A stretch of DNA of 64,000 nt from Bufo bufo (lineage: Eukaryota > Chordata > Amphibia > Anura > Bufonidae): assembly GCF_905171765.1 (NCBI RefSeq), contig NC_053393.1, positions 189,437,921 to 189,501,920 of the forward strand. The letters are read 5' to 3'. The notes under the pieces are model-generated. The model was not told the origin of the DNA. It did not search any database and saw only the letters and a program-made list of their open reading frames with translations. The position numbers and the translations under genes were made by a program. Positions within the stretch are counted from its first letter, which is position 1, and each line of letters begins with the position of its first letter. Below are positions 44,131 to 55,469 of the stretch, one piece after another.

Positions 44131-44734
44131 ACTAAATGGGGATTACAACAGTAAAAAAGTAAAACAGTATAAATGATTTAGATCCTGTCTGCTGTAGTCG
44201 AAAGACCACGTAAAATTAAGCCAACAACACACAAGGAAATTATATCCAACCTTAGTTTCCAAACTCCTTTTCTTAAACTCCTTGTTTTTTAACTCCACTT
44301 AATAAGAAGCCCACTTAGTTACGCAAGCCTCAGAAAGAGCAGGCTCTGAAGAGTGTAAGTGGTTCAATTTATAGCACCTGGTTGCCCCGGGCACTCGCCT
44401 TAATTAAGCAGAGAGAAAAAAAATAAACAATTTAAATGCAAGTACTAGAATACAAACACTTAACTTTCAATGATCTCTGCTGCAATCCACACTCAGCCAC
44501 CTGCAATCACTCCCACAAAACCACACACAGCTCTAGAACTCCTTGTTTTTTAACTCCACTTAATAAGAAGCCCACTTAGTACAGCAAGCCTCAGAAAGAG
44601 TGTAGTGCCTTCTAGCTGCAATTACTGCCTTAGAACACAGATATAGCTACAGAGGAAACTTAAAAAGCAGCTATCTGCAAAAATATTTCTTTTTTTCATC
44701 ACTTTAACAGAAAAACAGAAATATAGTTATGTGA
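44131..44734 (-). promoter_or_regulatory. CR1 5' leader with duplicated segment
   Basis: CTCCTTGTTTTTTAACTCCAC, then TTAATAAGAAGCCCACTTAGT and CAAGCCTCAGAAAGAG, occurs at 44277-44341 and again at 44540-44600, a spacing of about 263 bp. Repeated leader units are typical of LINE promoters. Promoter function is inferred. Confidence 0.5.
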
Positions 44735-45264
44735 ACTACTAGTCTGAAATCTGTGTCATGACTTCTCCAGGCAGTCAATTCATGTATTTTTTTATTTTTT
44801 ATATTTTTTTTTTGGGGGGGGGTTAGCATACATGTGTGTCTTACAATACAGAGGGTAGAGGTTTAGGTCTCTGAGGCATTATATGAAATACTAAGCTAAA
44901 TCTAATAAATCCATGTTGGTGCATCTCCAGACAGTTCAAGGATTTTCTAGGGGGTAGTTTGTGAAAATAGCAATATACTTGTGTCTTACAATACAGAGAA
45001 GTTAGTTTAGTGTGCAAATGTGAAATACTAGGCCTAAATACATGTCTGTGCATCTCCAGACAGTCCAAAAGTTTTTTGTTTAGTTTTTTTTTTTTTGGGG
45101 GGGGGGGGTTTGGAGGGAGGGGTTAAAATAGCAAAACAGGTATTCCTTACAATACATAAAGTAGCAATTTAAACCTGTGATGATAATGTGAAATACTAGG
45201 CCGAACTCCCTGTCAGTCCATCCCCAGACAGTTCAAGTGTCGGGGGGGGGGGGGGGGGGGGGGG
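44735..45264. repeat. Degenerate 120-200 bp tandem repeat with poly-G
   Basis: Three units share TCTTACAATACAGAG or a variant, TGAAATACTAGGC and CATCTCCAGACAGTTCAAG, each followed by a T-run and G-run. The last G-run (45241-45264) is about 24 bases. Confidence 0.75.
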
Positions 45265-45783
45265 AATAATCTCATAGTAGGATGACAACTTGACAACACT
45301 ACAGAAATGTATTTTTCTGAATCTGCATATATATCACACATTAGAACCATCTCTGTTAGTGGTCCTGATACTGTATTATTTCCAAAATCAATTGTCAGTA
45401 CCAGTGTCTTCAGTGTGTTTGTGGAAAGGAAAGGACATTTTATTGCACCCTGTGTTTAAGTTCCATAAAATAGACTTGCAAACGGTTCCATACTTTGTGT
45501 GACTTTTTACATTTAGGCAAAAAAATGTCAGGAATATGGAAGGGTGTCAAATGAAAGACCCAAAGCGAAGCCTTGTTCTCCCAGATGCCGAATGTGGATA
45601 ATAGCAGCACCAGCTATCTGGACAGAAGTAGTAAAGGCACAACATTATCATTAAGGAGAAGGAGGATGAGGCTGCTCTTCCTCCTTGCTGCCCCAGAGAA
45701 GACTTTTACTGGAGGATTTCTACGTAAGACTGAGACCCAGGCGCTACCCTGAGTCTCACAGACACTCGTAATACACTGACTAG
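45265..45783. other. Unassigned sequence
   Basis: No convincing coding or structural feature is seen. A purine-rich GAAGGAGGATGAGG stretch lies near 45658. It ends where a hAT-like terminus begins. Confidence 0.55.
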
Positions 45784-46410
45784 AGATGAGCAAAGTTTAG
45801 AAAAATTCGATTCAGCATCTTCACAGAATTTTGACAAGAAATTAGATACATTACAAATTAATTCAAAATGGATCGCTATGGTAAAACCCTATTCAGCCGA
45901 CCAATTAGTGGGACCATTTTTAATGGCTGCTTAGACAGAAGGGCACCCATCTAACATCCATTAAAAATGGTAAAACGCTAGTGCAATATGGCTTTTTGGG
46001 TTTAAGAAAAAAATAATCAATCACCTCATCCACTTGCTCATGCAGAGGCATTCCACTCCTCTCTTTAGTGGAAAAGACCTGCCAAAGGACCGGCACTGAC
46101 TGCAATGGTGTCACCACACACTCCCAGCATGGTCACGTGGTTACTTCATCACTGATGACATCACCACATGATCACGCTTGGAACGCATGGTGACGTCATC
46201 ACGATCAGTGCAGTTACTTCGGCCGGTCTAGAGAGGAGCGGACTGCCTCTGCATGAGCAAGTGGATGAGGTGAGTACTTTTTCCCCACCATTTTATGAAA
46301 AATTATTTGTTCCCACGAAGCATGAGGAAATTGGGCTTTGTGGCAAGTAAACTTTTTCCTAAACTTCGGATAGAATTCTGCTTTGAATGCTTTGATTCGC
46401 ACAACACTTA
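45784..46410. mobile_element. Probable non-autonomous hAT element
   Basis: The left end is TAGAGATGAGCAAAG and the right end, inverted, TAAGTGTTGTGCGAATCAAAG. An internal stem pairs CACCTCATCCACTTGCTCATGC and AGAGG (46021-46050) with its inverse at 46243-46275. No target duplication is convincing. Confidence 0.5.
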
Positions 46411-46665
46411 GGTCTCATGCACAAGGCTGTTGCCCTTATTGCGGCACTTGTTAACTTAAATGGGTCCGCAATCCGGAAGGTGTGGTGCGGAGCAGAGGCA
46501 CAGAACCCCACAGAAGCACTGCACTCTCTGTGCCTCCCCACCACCAAATTTTTTAACTTGTTCTATTTTTTTGCGCTGCAGACGGATCACGAACCCATTC
46601 AAGTTGAATGGGTCTGGAAACCAACTGCAGCAGCCGCACAGATGTTGTTCATGCACTGGGGAAAC
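46411..46665. mobile_element. Fragment related to the 25641 miniature element
   Basis: This starts GGTCTCATGCACAAGGCTG, similar to GGGCTCATGCACACGAC, and ends near TTCATGCACTGGGG. It is single-copy here and diverged. Confidence 0.4.
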
Positions 46666-47270
46666 TGAAAACAATGGCGTGGTATTAAACAGGTAGGAAG
46701 TGCTCAAACCCATATGCAGTTGTGCATATATATACAGGGGAGCAAATCCTGCACTTGTGGCCCACAAGTACCACAATCAACATCCTACACAAGATAGCAA
46801 TTATGTGGATGTGATAACCAATCTAACAATATAATAATAGAAAAGACAGGTGCACTCTGGGGTCTTACTAAACCCTCAAACTGATGTTAAAATTGAGAGA
46901 TTAGCCAACATATCCTACTGTGGAGGACATTTCTGAGCCCTAGCACCGCGCCAAGGCTTCTCAAGTAGCTCGGGTCTTAACACCCACCTACCTGAGCCAT
47001 ATGGGCTATACCAGGGGCCAGTGGGCAAATTACAGGATCAGGATTTGCTCCACTGTATATACATGCACAACTGCATATGGGTTTGAGCACTTCTTGCCTG
47101 TTTAATACCACGCCATTTTTTTCAGTTTGTATATAGAGATGCCTGGAGGTGTATAAACTAAAATTTAAATGTGCCTGTTTTCCATCCACAGGCTACATTT
47201 GGGTGCACCTGCGAGGCCTGGTAAGACCACAGAGTACACCTGTCTTTGATAATATTATATTGTTGCAATG
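46666..47270. repeat. Interleaved inverted repeats
   Basis: L1 (46672-46752, with AGTGCTCAAACCCATATGC) is inverted at R1 (47038-47118). L2 (46826-46869, with AAAGACAGGTGCACTCTGG) is inverted at R2 (47221-47264). The order L1-L2-R1-R2 is not a simple hairpin and suggests a permuted inverted copy. Confidence 0.7.
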
Positions 47271-48480
47271 CATTGGGGACCACAAATTGCAGTCCCCAAT
47301 GCACGGAATGGCCGTGTAACAGCCACGTACATGAAGTCTAACACTATGTATTGTAATGCATCATAGAGGGGATCAGACCGCCAAAAGTTAATGTCCCACA
47401 ATGGGACAAAAATAAAATAAAAGTAGAAAGAAATACTAATTTCCCCTCATCAAGCCATATACAATAAAAAAAACATAGACATATTAGGTATTGCAGCATC
47501 CATAATGACAGGTTCTTTAAAAATATCACATGATCTACCCTGTCAGTCGAACGCTGTGAAAAATAAAAATCGCCAGAAAAATAAAAAAAACCTATGGCTT
47601 TTCTTTCAAAAATGCTTTGTGTCAAAGTGGTAAAATATAAAAAAAAACTATATAAATTTGATATATCTGTAATTGTACTGACTAGCAGCTAAATAAATAT
47701 CAATCAAAAAGTTGTATGTAACTCAAAGTAGAACCAATGATAAAGCTCCAGTGAGAGAAAAATAAATTGTATGGTTGTCAGAAAATGGCTGTACTGGTCT
47801 CCAGAGCCTGATCGATAGCAACATGGCACCTGTAAACCATTCTATCAAAATCTGCCCTCCAAAAACCATATGGCACTGCTTCTTTTCTTATTTCTGCCGT
47901 TTGCCCAAACAGCAATTTACAGCTATATATGGGGTGTTGCCGTGTTCAGGAGAAAATGCTTAGCAAAACTTGTTATACTTTTTATCCTGTTACCACTTTT
48001 GAAAATGGAAAATAGGGAGATTATTCAACATTTTATTGAAAAAAATGAAAACTTTCCTTTTCACAGCTGAATGTTTCTAAATTTTATTAAAAGCCTGAGG
48101 CTTTAAAGTGGTCAGTACATTGGGAGTGGTGTAGTTTCCATAATGGCGTCATTTTTTGGGATTCTACTGTAGGGGTACCTTACTGTGCCTTCAAATGTAA
48201 CATGATGCTCAAAAAACATTCCAGGAAAATCTGTCCTCCAAAAACCATATGGCTCTCCTTTCCTTCTGAGCCCTGGCATGTGCAATTTACAACCACATAT
48301 TGGGTGTTTCTGTAAGCTGCAGAATCAAAGTAATTAACATTGAGGTTTGTTTGGGTGTTAAACTTTGCTCTCGTTCAGGAAAAAAAAATTATGAAAATGT
48401 AAAATTAAAAAAAAATTTACATTTTGAAATTTCACCTCCATTTTCCTTTAATTCTTGTGAAATATTTAAAGGGTTAACAA
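47271..48480. repeat. AT-rich dispersed repeat, left part
   Basis: A short stem (GCATTGGGGAC/GTCCCCAATGC, 47271-47305) leads into A-rich sequence with recurring CAAAAACCATATGG and GCAATTTACA motifs at 47863 and 48238. Text resembling its continuation is found after hAT-3 at 58701, so hAT-3 probably landed in it. There is no coding sequence. Confidence 0.5.
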
Positions 48481-48599
48481 TAGTGTTGATCGAGCACCAA
48501 AGTGCTCGGGTGCTCGAGTAGAAGACCTTGGGATGCTCGGGTGCACAATTGAAGTCAATAGGAGAGCCCGAGCACCAAACCATGCACCCCTGCTCTGAA

Positions 48600-49140
48600 G
48601 AGGGGAGGGTGTCTGGTTCACATGAAAAGGTCAGAAATTGATGGAAACACTACTGAAATGGTTCGGGAACAGCATGGGAAGGATGTCTGGATGTTGTCCA
48701 TGTAGTACGCCAATTTTACGGTTTTTGCACACAAAACCAAAGATAAAATCGACTTTAGAGGAAAAATTGTTAGGAAACATTATTTCCTGTATATTTACTT
48801 GTATATAAAGTGCAAGTGCTGCCAAAAATTACAAGGAAGAGGTACTCTGATACAACCTGTATATCACATAAAGGAGGGCCTCATTCACATTGTGGTGTTC
48901 ATGTAGTGGGACTCCAACACTCATAAAGCCTATGCACTAACTGAAAGGGCTCCCAAAAATTACAAGGAACCAGCACTCCAATACACCCTTTATTACACAT
49001 AAAGGAGTGCATCATACACACCCTTGAAAAATTATGATTGCTGGCCTGCTGGTGACCCTCAAAAACATTAGGGGCGAGGGCCTGCTGCTGATCTGACCAT
49101 CTAAAATATTAGGGGTGAGGGTCTGCTGCTGAGCTGACCA
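48600..49140. repeat. hAT-3 3' region with about 40-bp minisatellite, left part
   Basis: Two longer repeats (AAAAATTACAAGGAA, then ACACATAAAGGAG, near 48823 and 48956) precede units of TTAGGGGCGAGGGCCTGCTG and CTGATCTGACCAT from 49040. The minisatellite resumes at 54919 after PLE-1. Confidence 0.78.
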
Positions 49141-49583
49141 TCAAAAATATTATAATAACAAAAGGTGCGGGACCCGCGCTCTAAATAAACAATAAGTGTC
49201 AGTAATTAACTCCTGCAAATACAGAAAACTGAAAACTCATCCAGTTACCAGAGGTAGAATTCGCTAAAACGTAATGTTCATACGAAGATACTACAGTTCT
49301 CCTGCTACTGGTCCATAGGTCTCGTACTGAGTCTCCAGCAACTATATCCAAGCTCCGAACCCAAATGAAAGAGGCAGATTTCGCTGAAACGTATATTTGT
49401 ACGAAAAAGGAATCTCAAACACCTCCTGCTGGTCCACAGGTCTCGTGCTGGGTAACCAACCACTGAATCCAGGCACCGGACCTTCAAAAGGAATAAGACA
49501 GATGGTGCAATACCCTCGGTATCTTCAAAGGTAAGGAATTTATTGTACTTACAATTAATAAGTTACAAACATGCACATAGAAA

Positions 49584-49624
49584 TGCCCGACCCGGGTTTC
49601 GCTATTCGCTTCTTCAGGGGCTGC
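49584..49624 (-). ncRNA. Hammerhead-like motif in PLE-1 left arm
   Basis: On the minus strand: GCCC, CUGAAGA, AGCGAAUAGC, GAAA, CCCGGG, UC, GGGC. Stem II has lost one base relative to the right-arm copy (no U before GAAA), which weakens the A-U pair next to the core. Stem III would be ACCCGGGU. Confidence 0.55.
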
Positions 49625-49897
49625 GGTACACAAGCCGCTACAAACCACGAGTAGAAGATCCCTTCCACCCCGGAACTAAAACAGACTTCCGTTATCAATA
49701 ACATGTCAATCAAAATATCAAATGTCAAACATATAAAATGTGCATTAAAACAAACACATAATATTACATAAAAATACAAAAACATATAAATATAATATAA
49801 ATACACATGTATGAAATGTATAAAAACATATATGTATAAAAATATAAAATTATCAGTTAAAAAGATTTATATATAAACGGAAAAGGTATCATACGGA

Positions 49898-52853
49898 TCA
49901 AGCCATGCAGACTGCTTTTATATCCCACTCAATGTTTAATCCTTGTGGCTGTAAGGTGTCCATCTCAAATATCCATTGCGCTTCTTTCTTGTTAATTTGT
50001 GTGGCGGGATTACCTCCTCGCCAATATTGTTTAACCAATTCTATACCGCAAAATTTCAAACCACTAGGGTCTTTTTGATGAACTCTCTTAAAATGGCCAG
50101 AGACACTGTGCGTCTCCAGACCCTTTTTAATATTTCTGATATGCTCTGCCACCCGGACTTTCAACTTCCTTAGAGTCCTGCCTATATATTGGAGCCCACA
50201 AGGGCACTCCAACACATAGATGACTCCCTTAGTCTCACAAGAGATATTTCCCTTAATCTTTAAAACAGTTGCTTTAGAGGTAGACACAATCTCTTTTATT
50301 TTTGATTTTTTCTTCTCCTCCCTGGAGCGATTTTTGCAACAAGGGCAGAAGCCGCACCAGATGAAAACACTGCAGGATTTGATTGTACTGGGGACATCCT
50401 TCACAAAACTATGTACAATACGATTCCTAACAGTGGGGGCTCTTTTAAAAATAAATGTTTTTTTTTTTGGAATAAGATCTCCAATAGTGCGGTCATTTTT
50501 CAGGACATTCCAGTTCTGATGTATGATCTTTCTAATCTGGGGGCAAATAGTGGAATAAGAAGTAGAAAAGGCAAACTGATATTTATCCTTCATACGTTCT
50601 GTGTGTTCATTAGAATCCTTATTTTTATTTATTATTTTATCATTATCTAATTTTATTTCTTCCCTTTGTTCATATAGTGTTTCCTTTTCATATCCCTTTT
50701 CAATGAACCGATCTACAATAATGCTACTTTGATTCTCGTAGTCTTCAATATTGGTGCAATTTCTTCTAATACGTTTTAGCTGACCTTTCGGTACATTACA
50801 TAACCAGGGCTTATAATGGCAACTGCTCCTTTCTATGTACCCACTGCGGTCAGTTGGTTTAAAATAGGTTTTAGTGACAATTTTACTTTGTTCCAATCTA
50901 ATCTCAAGATCCCAGAAAATGGATGGCGGTTTTACTAATATCTTCAGTGAATTTTATATTCCATTCATTGGAATTTAAACATGAAATAAAATCCAATAAT
51001 CCCTCTTCAGTGCCATACCAGATGCCGATGCAGTCATCGATATATCTCTTCCAAAATCGAAGACTGCCAACCTCGGTATCTCTCTTTAGGGCAGGGGAGA
51101 TGGTGAAATGCTCCCAATATGCCATAAAGAGGTTGGCGAAACTGGGTGCAAATTTCGCACCCATCACCACACCGGAGACTTGTAAAAAATAATAGTCGTC
51201 ATACCAGAAGTAATTGTGTCCTAAACAAAAGTGTATGCAGTCCAGGATAAATACTTTCTGATCTTCACTCATTCGTTCGTCACTATCCAAATAAAATCTG
51301 ACCGCATCCATACCAATATTGTTAGGTATTATAGTATATAATGATGTAACATCAAGTGTCATTAAAAAGGTATTTTCTGGGATATTATCAACTTCTTTCA
51401 AGAGTTCCAATATATGCCCTGTATCTCTTAAGTAATAGGGAGTGGTGGTAACATACCGCTGTAGAAAAATATCTATATATTCAGATACGCGGCTGGTAAT
51501 TGAATCAATACCAGAGACTATCGGTCTACCTGGGGGGCGCTCTGCATCCTTGTGCACCTTTGGTAAATAGTAAATAGTTGGAGTTTTAGGATATAAGTTG
51601 TTTAAATACTGATATTCTTTTTGATTGAGGACACCTTGAGCTAACCCCCTGTCAAGGAGTGTTTTTAATTGCTTCTTATATTCACTGATCGTTTTTCAAT
51701 TTCTTATATGTATTTTCATCACTCAAGATTCTCTGCATTTCAGCATTGTAATCTACTTTATTTAATACCACTATCCCTCCCCCTTTATCAGCCGGCTTAA
51801 TTATTATTTGATCATGTTGTTCTAAATTTTTTAAAGACTCTTTTTCTTTTCTACTCAAATTATTCTGTTTCGTGCCCCTTATATCGATTTGATCCAGTCC
51901 CTTCAAGACACCACGTTTGAAAGCATCAATACACTCGTTTTCTTTATTATCTGGATAAAATGTAGATTTATTCCTTAAGTCTGTATATATCCCCGTTCCG
52001 TCTATTTGGGGACTCTTGATGGGATTTTTTGTGAGATATTTTCGGATATTCAATTTTCTGATGAATCGATGTAGATCCAGATAGGTCTCAAACTTGTTAC
52101 CCTGAAAAGTGGGTGCAAACTTGAGACCCTTACTGAGGACCGACAGCTCATCAGATGATAGAACATGGGAACTTAAATTGTAAATGCCTATAGATTCCCT
52201 CTGCCCTTCTTTGCATCGGGGCTTGTTGTGTCTCTTCCCTCCCCTATTACCTCTGCCTCCCTTTTTTTCTTTCTGGGTGTTTCCTCCTTCTTTTGTGGTG
52301 TTTGCGGTATTTTTCCTTTTATTGACTTGCGTGGAAAATTTTCTTCCTGAACGCTATTATCAGTTCTTTCATTAGGATAAGATCGTACATCATTCCTATT
52401 ATCTTTTTCGGTATGGTTTTCATATTGGCTATTAACCATAGGAGAACCAGTCCCCCTTGGTCCATGTCCTGTTTTTTTCCCATAATTTGTCTCATTATGA
52501 TATCTTTCATTCTGATACCTATAATTTGTCTCAGTCCGATACCTTCCGTTGTGTTCAGGTGCATAACTATCCGTACCTCTATTGTCAAAATACGGGCGGT
52601 ATTGTTGTCTAAAATTCCCTGAATTTTGATATTCTCGGGGGCCATGGTGGTATCGATCATTATTACCTCGATATTGGTAGCTGTTATATTGGGACTGATT
52701 ATTCCCTCCATAGTTATAATGGCCGTAATTCCTACGGTAACCATTCCACCTTGGTCTGAAGCCACGGGAATTTGTTTGACCCCCACCCGGTGTTGGATTC
52801 CACATGATGGTCATGTGTAGTGTTTCTCTCATAATTGGGTGCGGAGTACTCAT
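49898..52853 (-). pseudogene. Penelope reverse transcriptase and GIY-YIG endonuclease
   Basis: Reading leftward: an N-terminal region rich in N, Y, R and G (52853-52188). Next come KGLKFAPTFQGNKFETYLDL, IIKPADKGGGIVVLNK (52053-51682), YLPKVHKDAERPPGRPIVSG, LMTLDVTSLYTIIPN, GVVMGAKFAPSFANLF and the catalytic RYIDDCIGIW (51600-51040). A frameshift near 50900 leads to KTYFKPTDRSGY, a CGFCPCC cluster (50340) and the endonuclease GVIYVLECPCGLQYIGRT (50230), with conserved HIRNIKKG, HFKRVH and EAQWIFEMD. Further shifts lie near 51700 and 52180. Penelope proteins combine target cutting and reverse transcription. It is complete in layout but inactivated. Confidence 0.93.
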
Positions 52854-52909
52854 TATTCACAGGTTCACTGACAAAAACTGCTGTTTCATCCTTTTTTTGT
52901 TTACATTTG

Positions 52910-54080
52910 GCAGTCTTAGATTTTGGAAGAGATATATCGATGACTGCATCGGCATCTGGTATGGCACTGAAGAGGGATTATTGGATTTTATTTCATGTTT
53001 AAATTCCAATGAATGGAATATAAAATTCACTGAAGATATTAGTAAAACCGCCATCCATTTTCTGGATCTTGAGATTAGATTGGAACAAAGTAAAATTGTC
53101 ACTAAAACCTATTTTAAACCAACTGACCGCAATGGGTACATAGAAAGGAGCAGTTGCCATTATAAGCCCTGGTTATGTAATGCACCGAAAGGTCAGCTAA
53201 AACGTATTAGAAGAAATTGCACCAATATTGAAGACTACGAGAATCAAAGTAGCATTATTGTAGATCGGTTTATTGAAAAGGGATATGAAAAGGAAACACT
53301 ATATGAACAAAGGGAAGAAATAAAATTAGATAATGATAAAATAATAAATAAAAATAAGGATTCTAATGAACACACAGAACGCATGAGGGATAAATATCAA
53401 TTTGCCTTTTCTACTTCTTATTCCACTATTTGCCCCCAGATTAGAAAGATCATACATCAGAACTGGAATGTCCTGAAAAATGACCGCACTATTGGAGATC
53501 TTATTCCAAAAAAAAAAAAACATTTATTTTTAAAAGAGCCCCCACTGTTAGGAATCGTATTGTACATAGTTTTGTGAAGGATGTCCCCAGTACAATCAAA
53601 TCCTGCAGTGTTTTCACCTGGTGCGGCTTCTGCCCTTGTTGCAAAAATCACTCCAGGGAGGAGAAGAAAAAATCAAAAATAAAAGAGATTGTGTCTACCT
53701 CTAAAGCAACTGTTTTAAAGATTAAGGGAAATATCTCTTGTGAGACTAAGGGAGTCATCTATGTGTTGGAGTGCCCTTGTGGGCTCCAATATATAGGTAG
53801 GACTCTAAGGAAGTTGAAAGTCTGGGTGACAGAGCATATCAGAAATATTAAAAAGGGTCTGGAGACGCACAGTGTCTCTGCCCATTTTAAGAGAGTTCAT
53901 CAAAAAGACCCTAGTGGTTTGAAATTTTGCGGTATAGAATTGGTTAAACAATATTGGCGAGGAGGTAATCCCGCCACACAAATTAACAAGAAAGAAGCGC
54001 AATGGATATTTAAGATGGACACCTTACAGCCACAAGGATTAAACATTGAGTGGGATATAAAAGCAGTCTGCATGGCTTGA
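52910..54080 (+). pseudogene. 5'-truncated inverted Penelope coding copy
   Basis: This begins inside the reverse transcriptase at GSLRFWKRYIDDC and continues through HFLDLEIRLEQSK, which is intact here and shows what copy 1 lost at 50900. One frameshift at the A-run 53510-53521 is followed by the zinc cluster and the GIY-YIG domain. Only a few residues differ from the inverted arm (for example DRNGY/DRSGY, CNAPKG/CNVPKG, KVWVTEH/KVRVAEH), so the two arms are recent relatives. Confidence 0.92.
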
Positions 54081-54354
54081 TCCGTATGATACCTTTTCCG
54101 TTTATATATAAATCTTTTTAACTGATAATTTTATATTTTTATACATATATGTTTTTATACATTTCATACATGTGTATTTATATTATATTTATATGTTTTT
54201 GTATTTTTATGTGATATTATGTGTTTGTTTTAATGCACATTTTATATGTTTGACATTTGATATTTTGATTGACATGTTATTGATAACGGAAGTCCGTTTT
54301 AGTTCCGGGGTGGAAGGGATCTTCTACTCGTGGTTTGTAGCGGCTTGTGTACCG

Positions 54355-54396
54355 CAGCCCCTGAAGAAGCGAATAGCTGAAACCCGGGTCGGGCAT
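54355..54396 (+). ncRNA. Hammerhead-like motif in PLE-1 right arm
   Basis: Stem I is GCCC (54357-54360) with GGGC (54391-54394). The core is CUGAAGA (54361-54367). Stem II is AGC-GAAUA-GCU (54368-54378), followed by GAAA (54379-54382), CCCGGG (54383-54388) and UC (54389-54390). All conserved core positions fit CUGANGA...GAAA...UH. Stem III is the loopless self-complementary ACCCGGGU. Confidence 0.62.
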
Positions 54397-54918
54397 TTCT
54401 ATGTGCATGTTTGTAACTTATTAATTGTAAGTACAATAAATTCCTTACCTTTGAAGATACCGAGGGTATTGCACCATCTGTCTTATTCCTTTTGAAGGTC
54501 CGGTGCCTGGATTCAGTGGTTGGTTACCCAGCACGAGACCTGTGGACCAGCAGGAGGTGTTTGAGATTCCTTTTTCGTACAAATATACGTTTCAGCGAAA
54601 TCTGCCTCTTTCATTTGCGTTCGGAGCTTGGATATAGTTGCTGGAGACTCAGTACGAGACCTATGGACCAGTAGCAGGAGAACTGTAGTATCTTCGTATG
54701 AACATTACGTTTCAGCGAATTCTACCTCTGGTAACTGGATGAGTTTTCAGTTTTCTGTATTTGCAGGAGTTAATTACTGACACTTATTGTTTATTTAGAG
54801 CGCGGTTCCCGCACCTTTTGTTATTAGATATTTAGGAGACCGAACCTACTCCCTTAAGGGCACCGCTGCTGCTGTCCATTACTTCCACACCAGATAACAT
54901 TATATATCAAAATATTAT

Positions 54919-55265
54919 GGTTGAGGGTCTGCTGTTGAGCTGACTCTCTAAAACATTAGGGGCGAGGGCCTGCTGCTGATCTGACCATGGAAAAAATTAT
55001 GGGCGAGGGCCTGCTGTTGAGCTGACCATCAAAAAATTAAGGTTGAGGGTCTTCTTCTGAGCTGACTCTCTAAAACATTAGGGACGAGTGCCTGCTACTG
55101 ATCTGACCAAAAAATTTATGAAAAAAATTATGGTTGAGGGCCTGCTGCTGATCTGACCATGGAAAAAATTATGGTTGAGGGTCTGATGCTGAGCTGACCA
55201 TTGAAAAAAATATAGTTGAGGGCCTGCTGCTGAGCTGACCCTTTAAAACATTAAGAGCGAGGGCA
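54919..55265. repeat. About 40-bp minisatellite of hAT-3, right part
   Basis: About seven units of GGTTGAGGGTCTGCTG plus CTGAGCTGACC with variable A-rich joints occur. This continues the array left of PLE-1 (49040-49140). Confidence 0.85.
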
Positions 55266-55469
55266 GCCTAATAAGCATGTTGATATGATGAAGGAGGAGG
55301 ACGAGAAAAGGAAGATTGAACTATATAACCTTTTTTTGTGGTGGAAGGTGTGCATGGGAATACAGTGTATTCAATACACCATAAAAGCCACATTTAAAGT
55401 GCCTTTATGTTCAGCCGCTTTCCTCTGGAGGAGTAGAGAAGTCAGGGGCAATCCAGGTCTTGTTCATTT

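Larger units (their letters stand above)
40755..44690 (-). mobile_element. CR1-type LINE retrotransposon
   Basis: The element runs leftward: duplicated 5' leader (44690-44140), ORF1 with esterase, overlapping ORF2 with endonuclease and reverse transcriptase. It stops abruptly after the palm domain at about 40755 (QAAADQ). Loss of the 3' part is the reverse of the 5' truncation usual for LINEs, so a later deletion or rearrangement is likely. Confidence 0.9.
49154..54906 (-). mobile_element. Penelope-like element PLE-1 with inverted partial copy
   Basis: A minus-strand copy with full coding capacity (N-terminal region, reverse transcriptase, GIY-YIG) is joined at its 5' side to a plus-strand, 5'-truncated copy. 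This gives inverted arms 49154-51070 and 52908-54825 about a non-repeated centre. An 81-bp tail (54826-54906) is on the right only. Flanks TCAAAAATATTAT (49141-49153) and TCAAAATATTAT (54907-54918) form a target duplication with a 1-base A-run difference. Such head-to-head truncated copies and variable duplications are typical of Penelope insertions. Confidence 0.92.
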
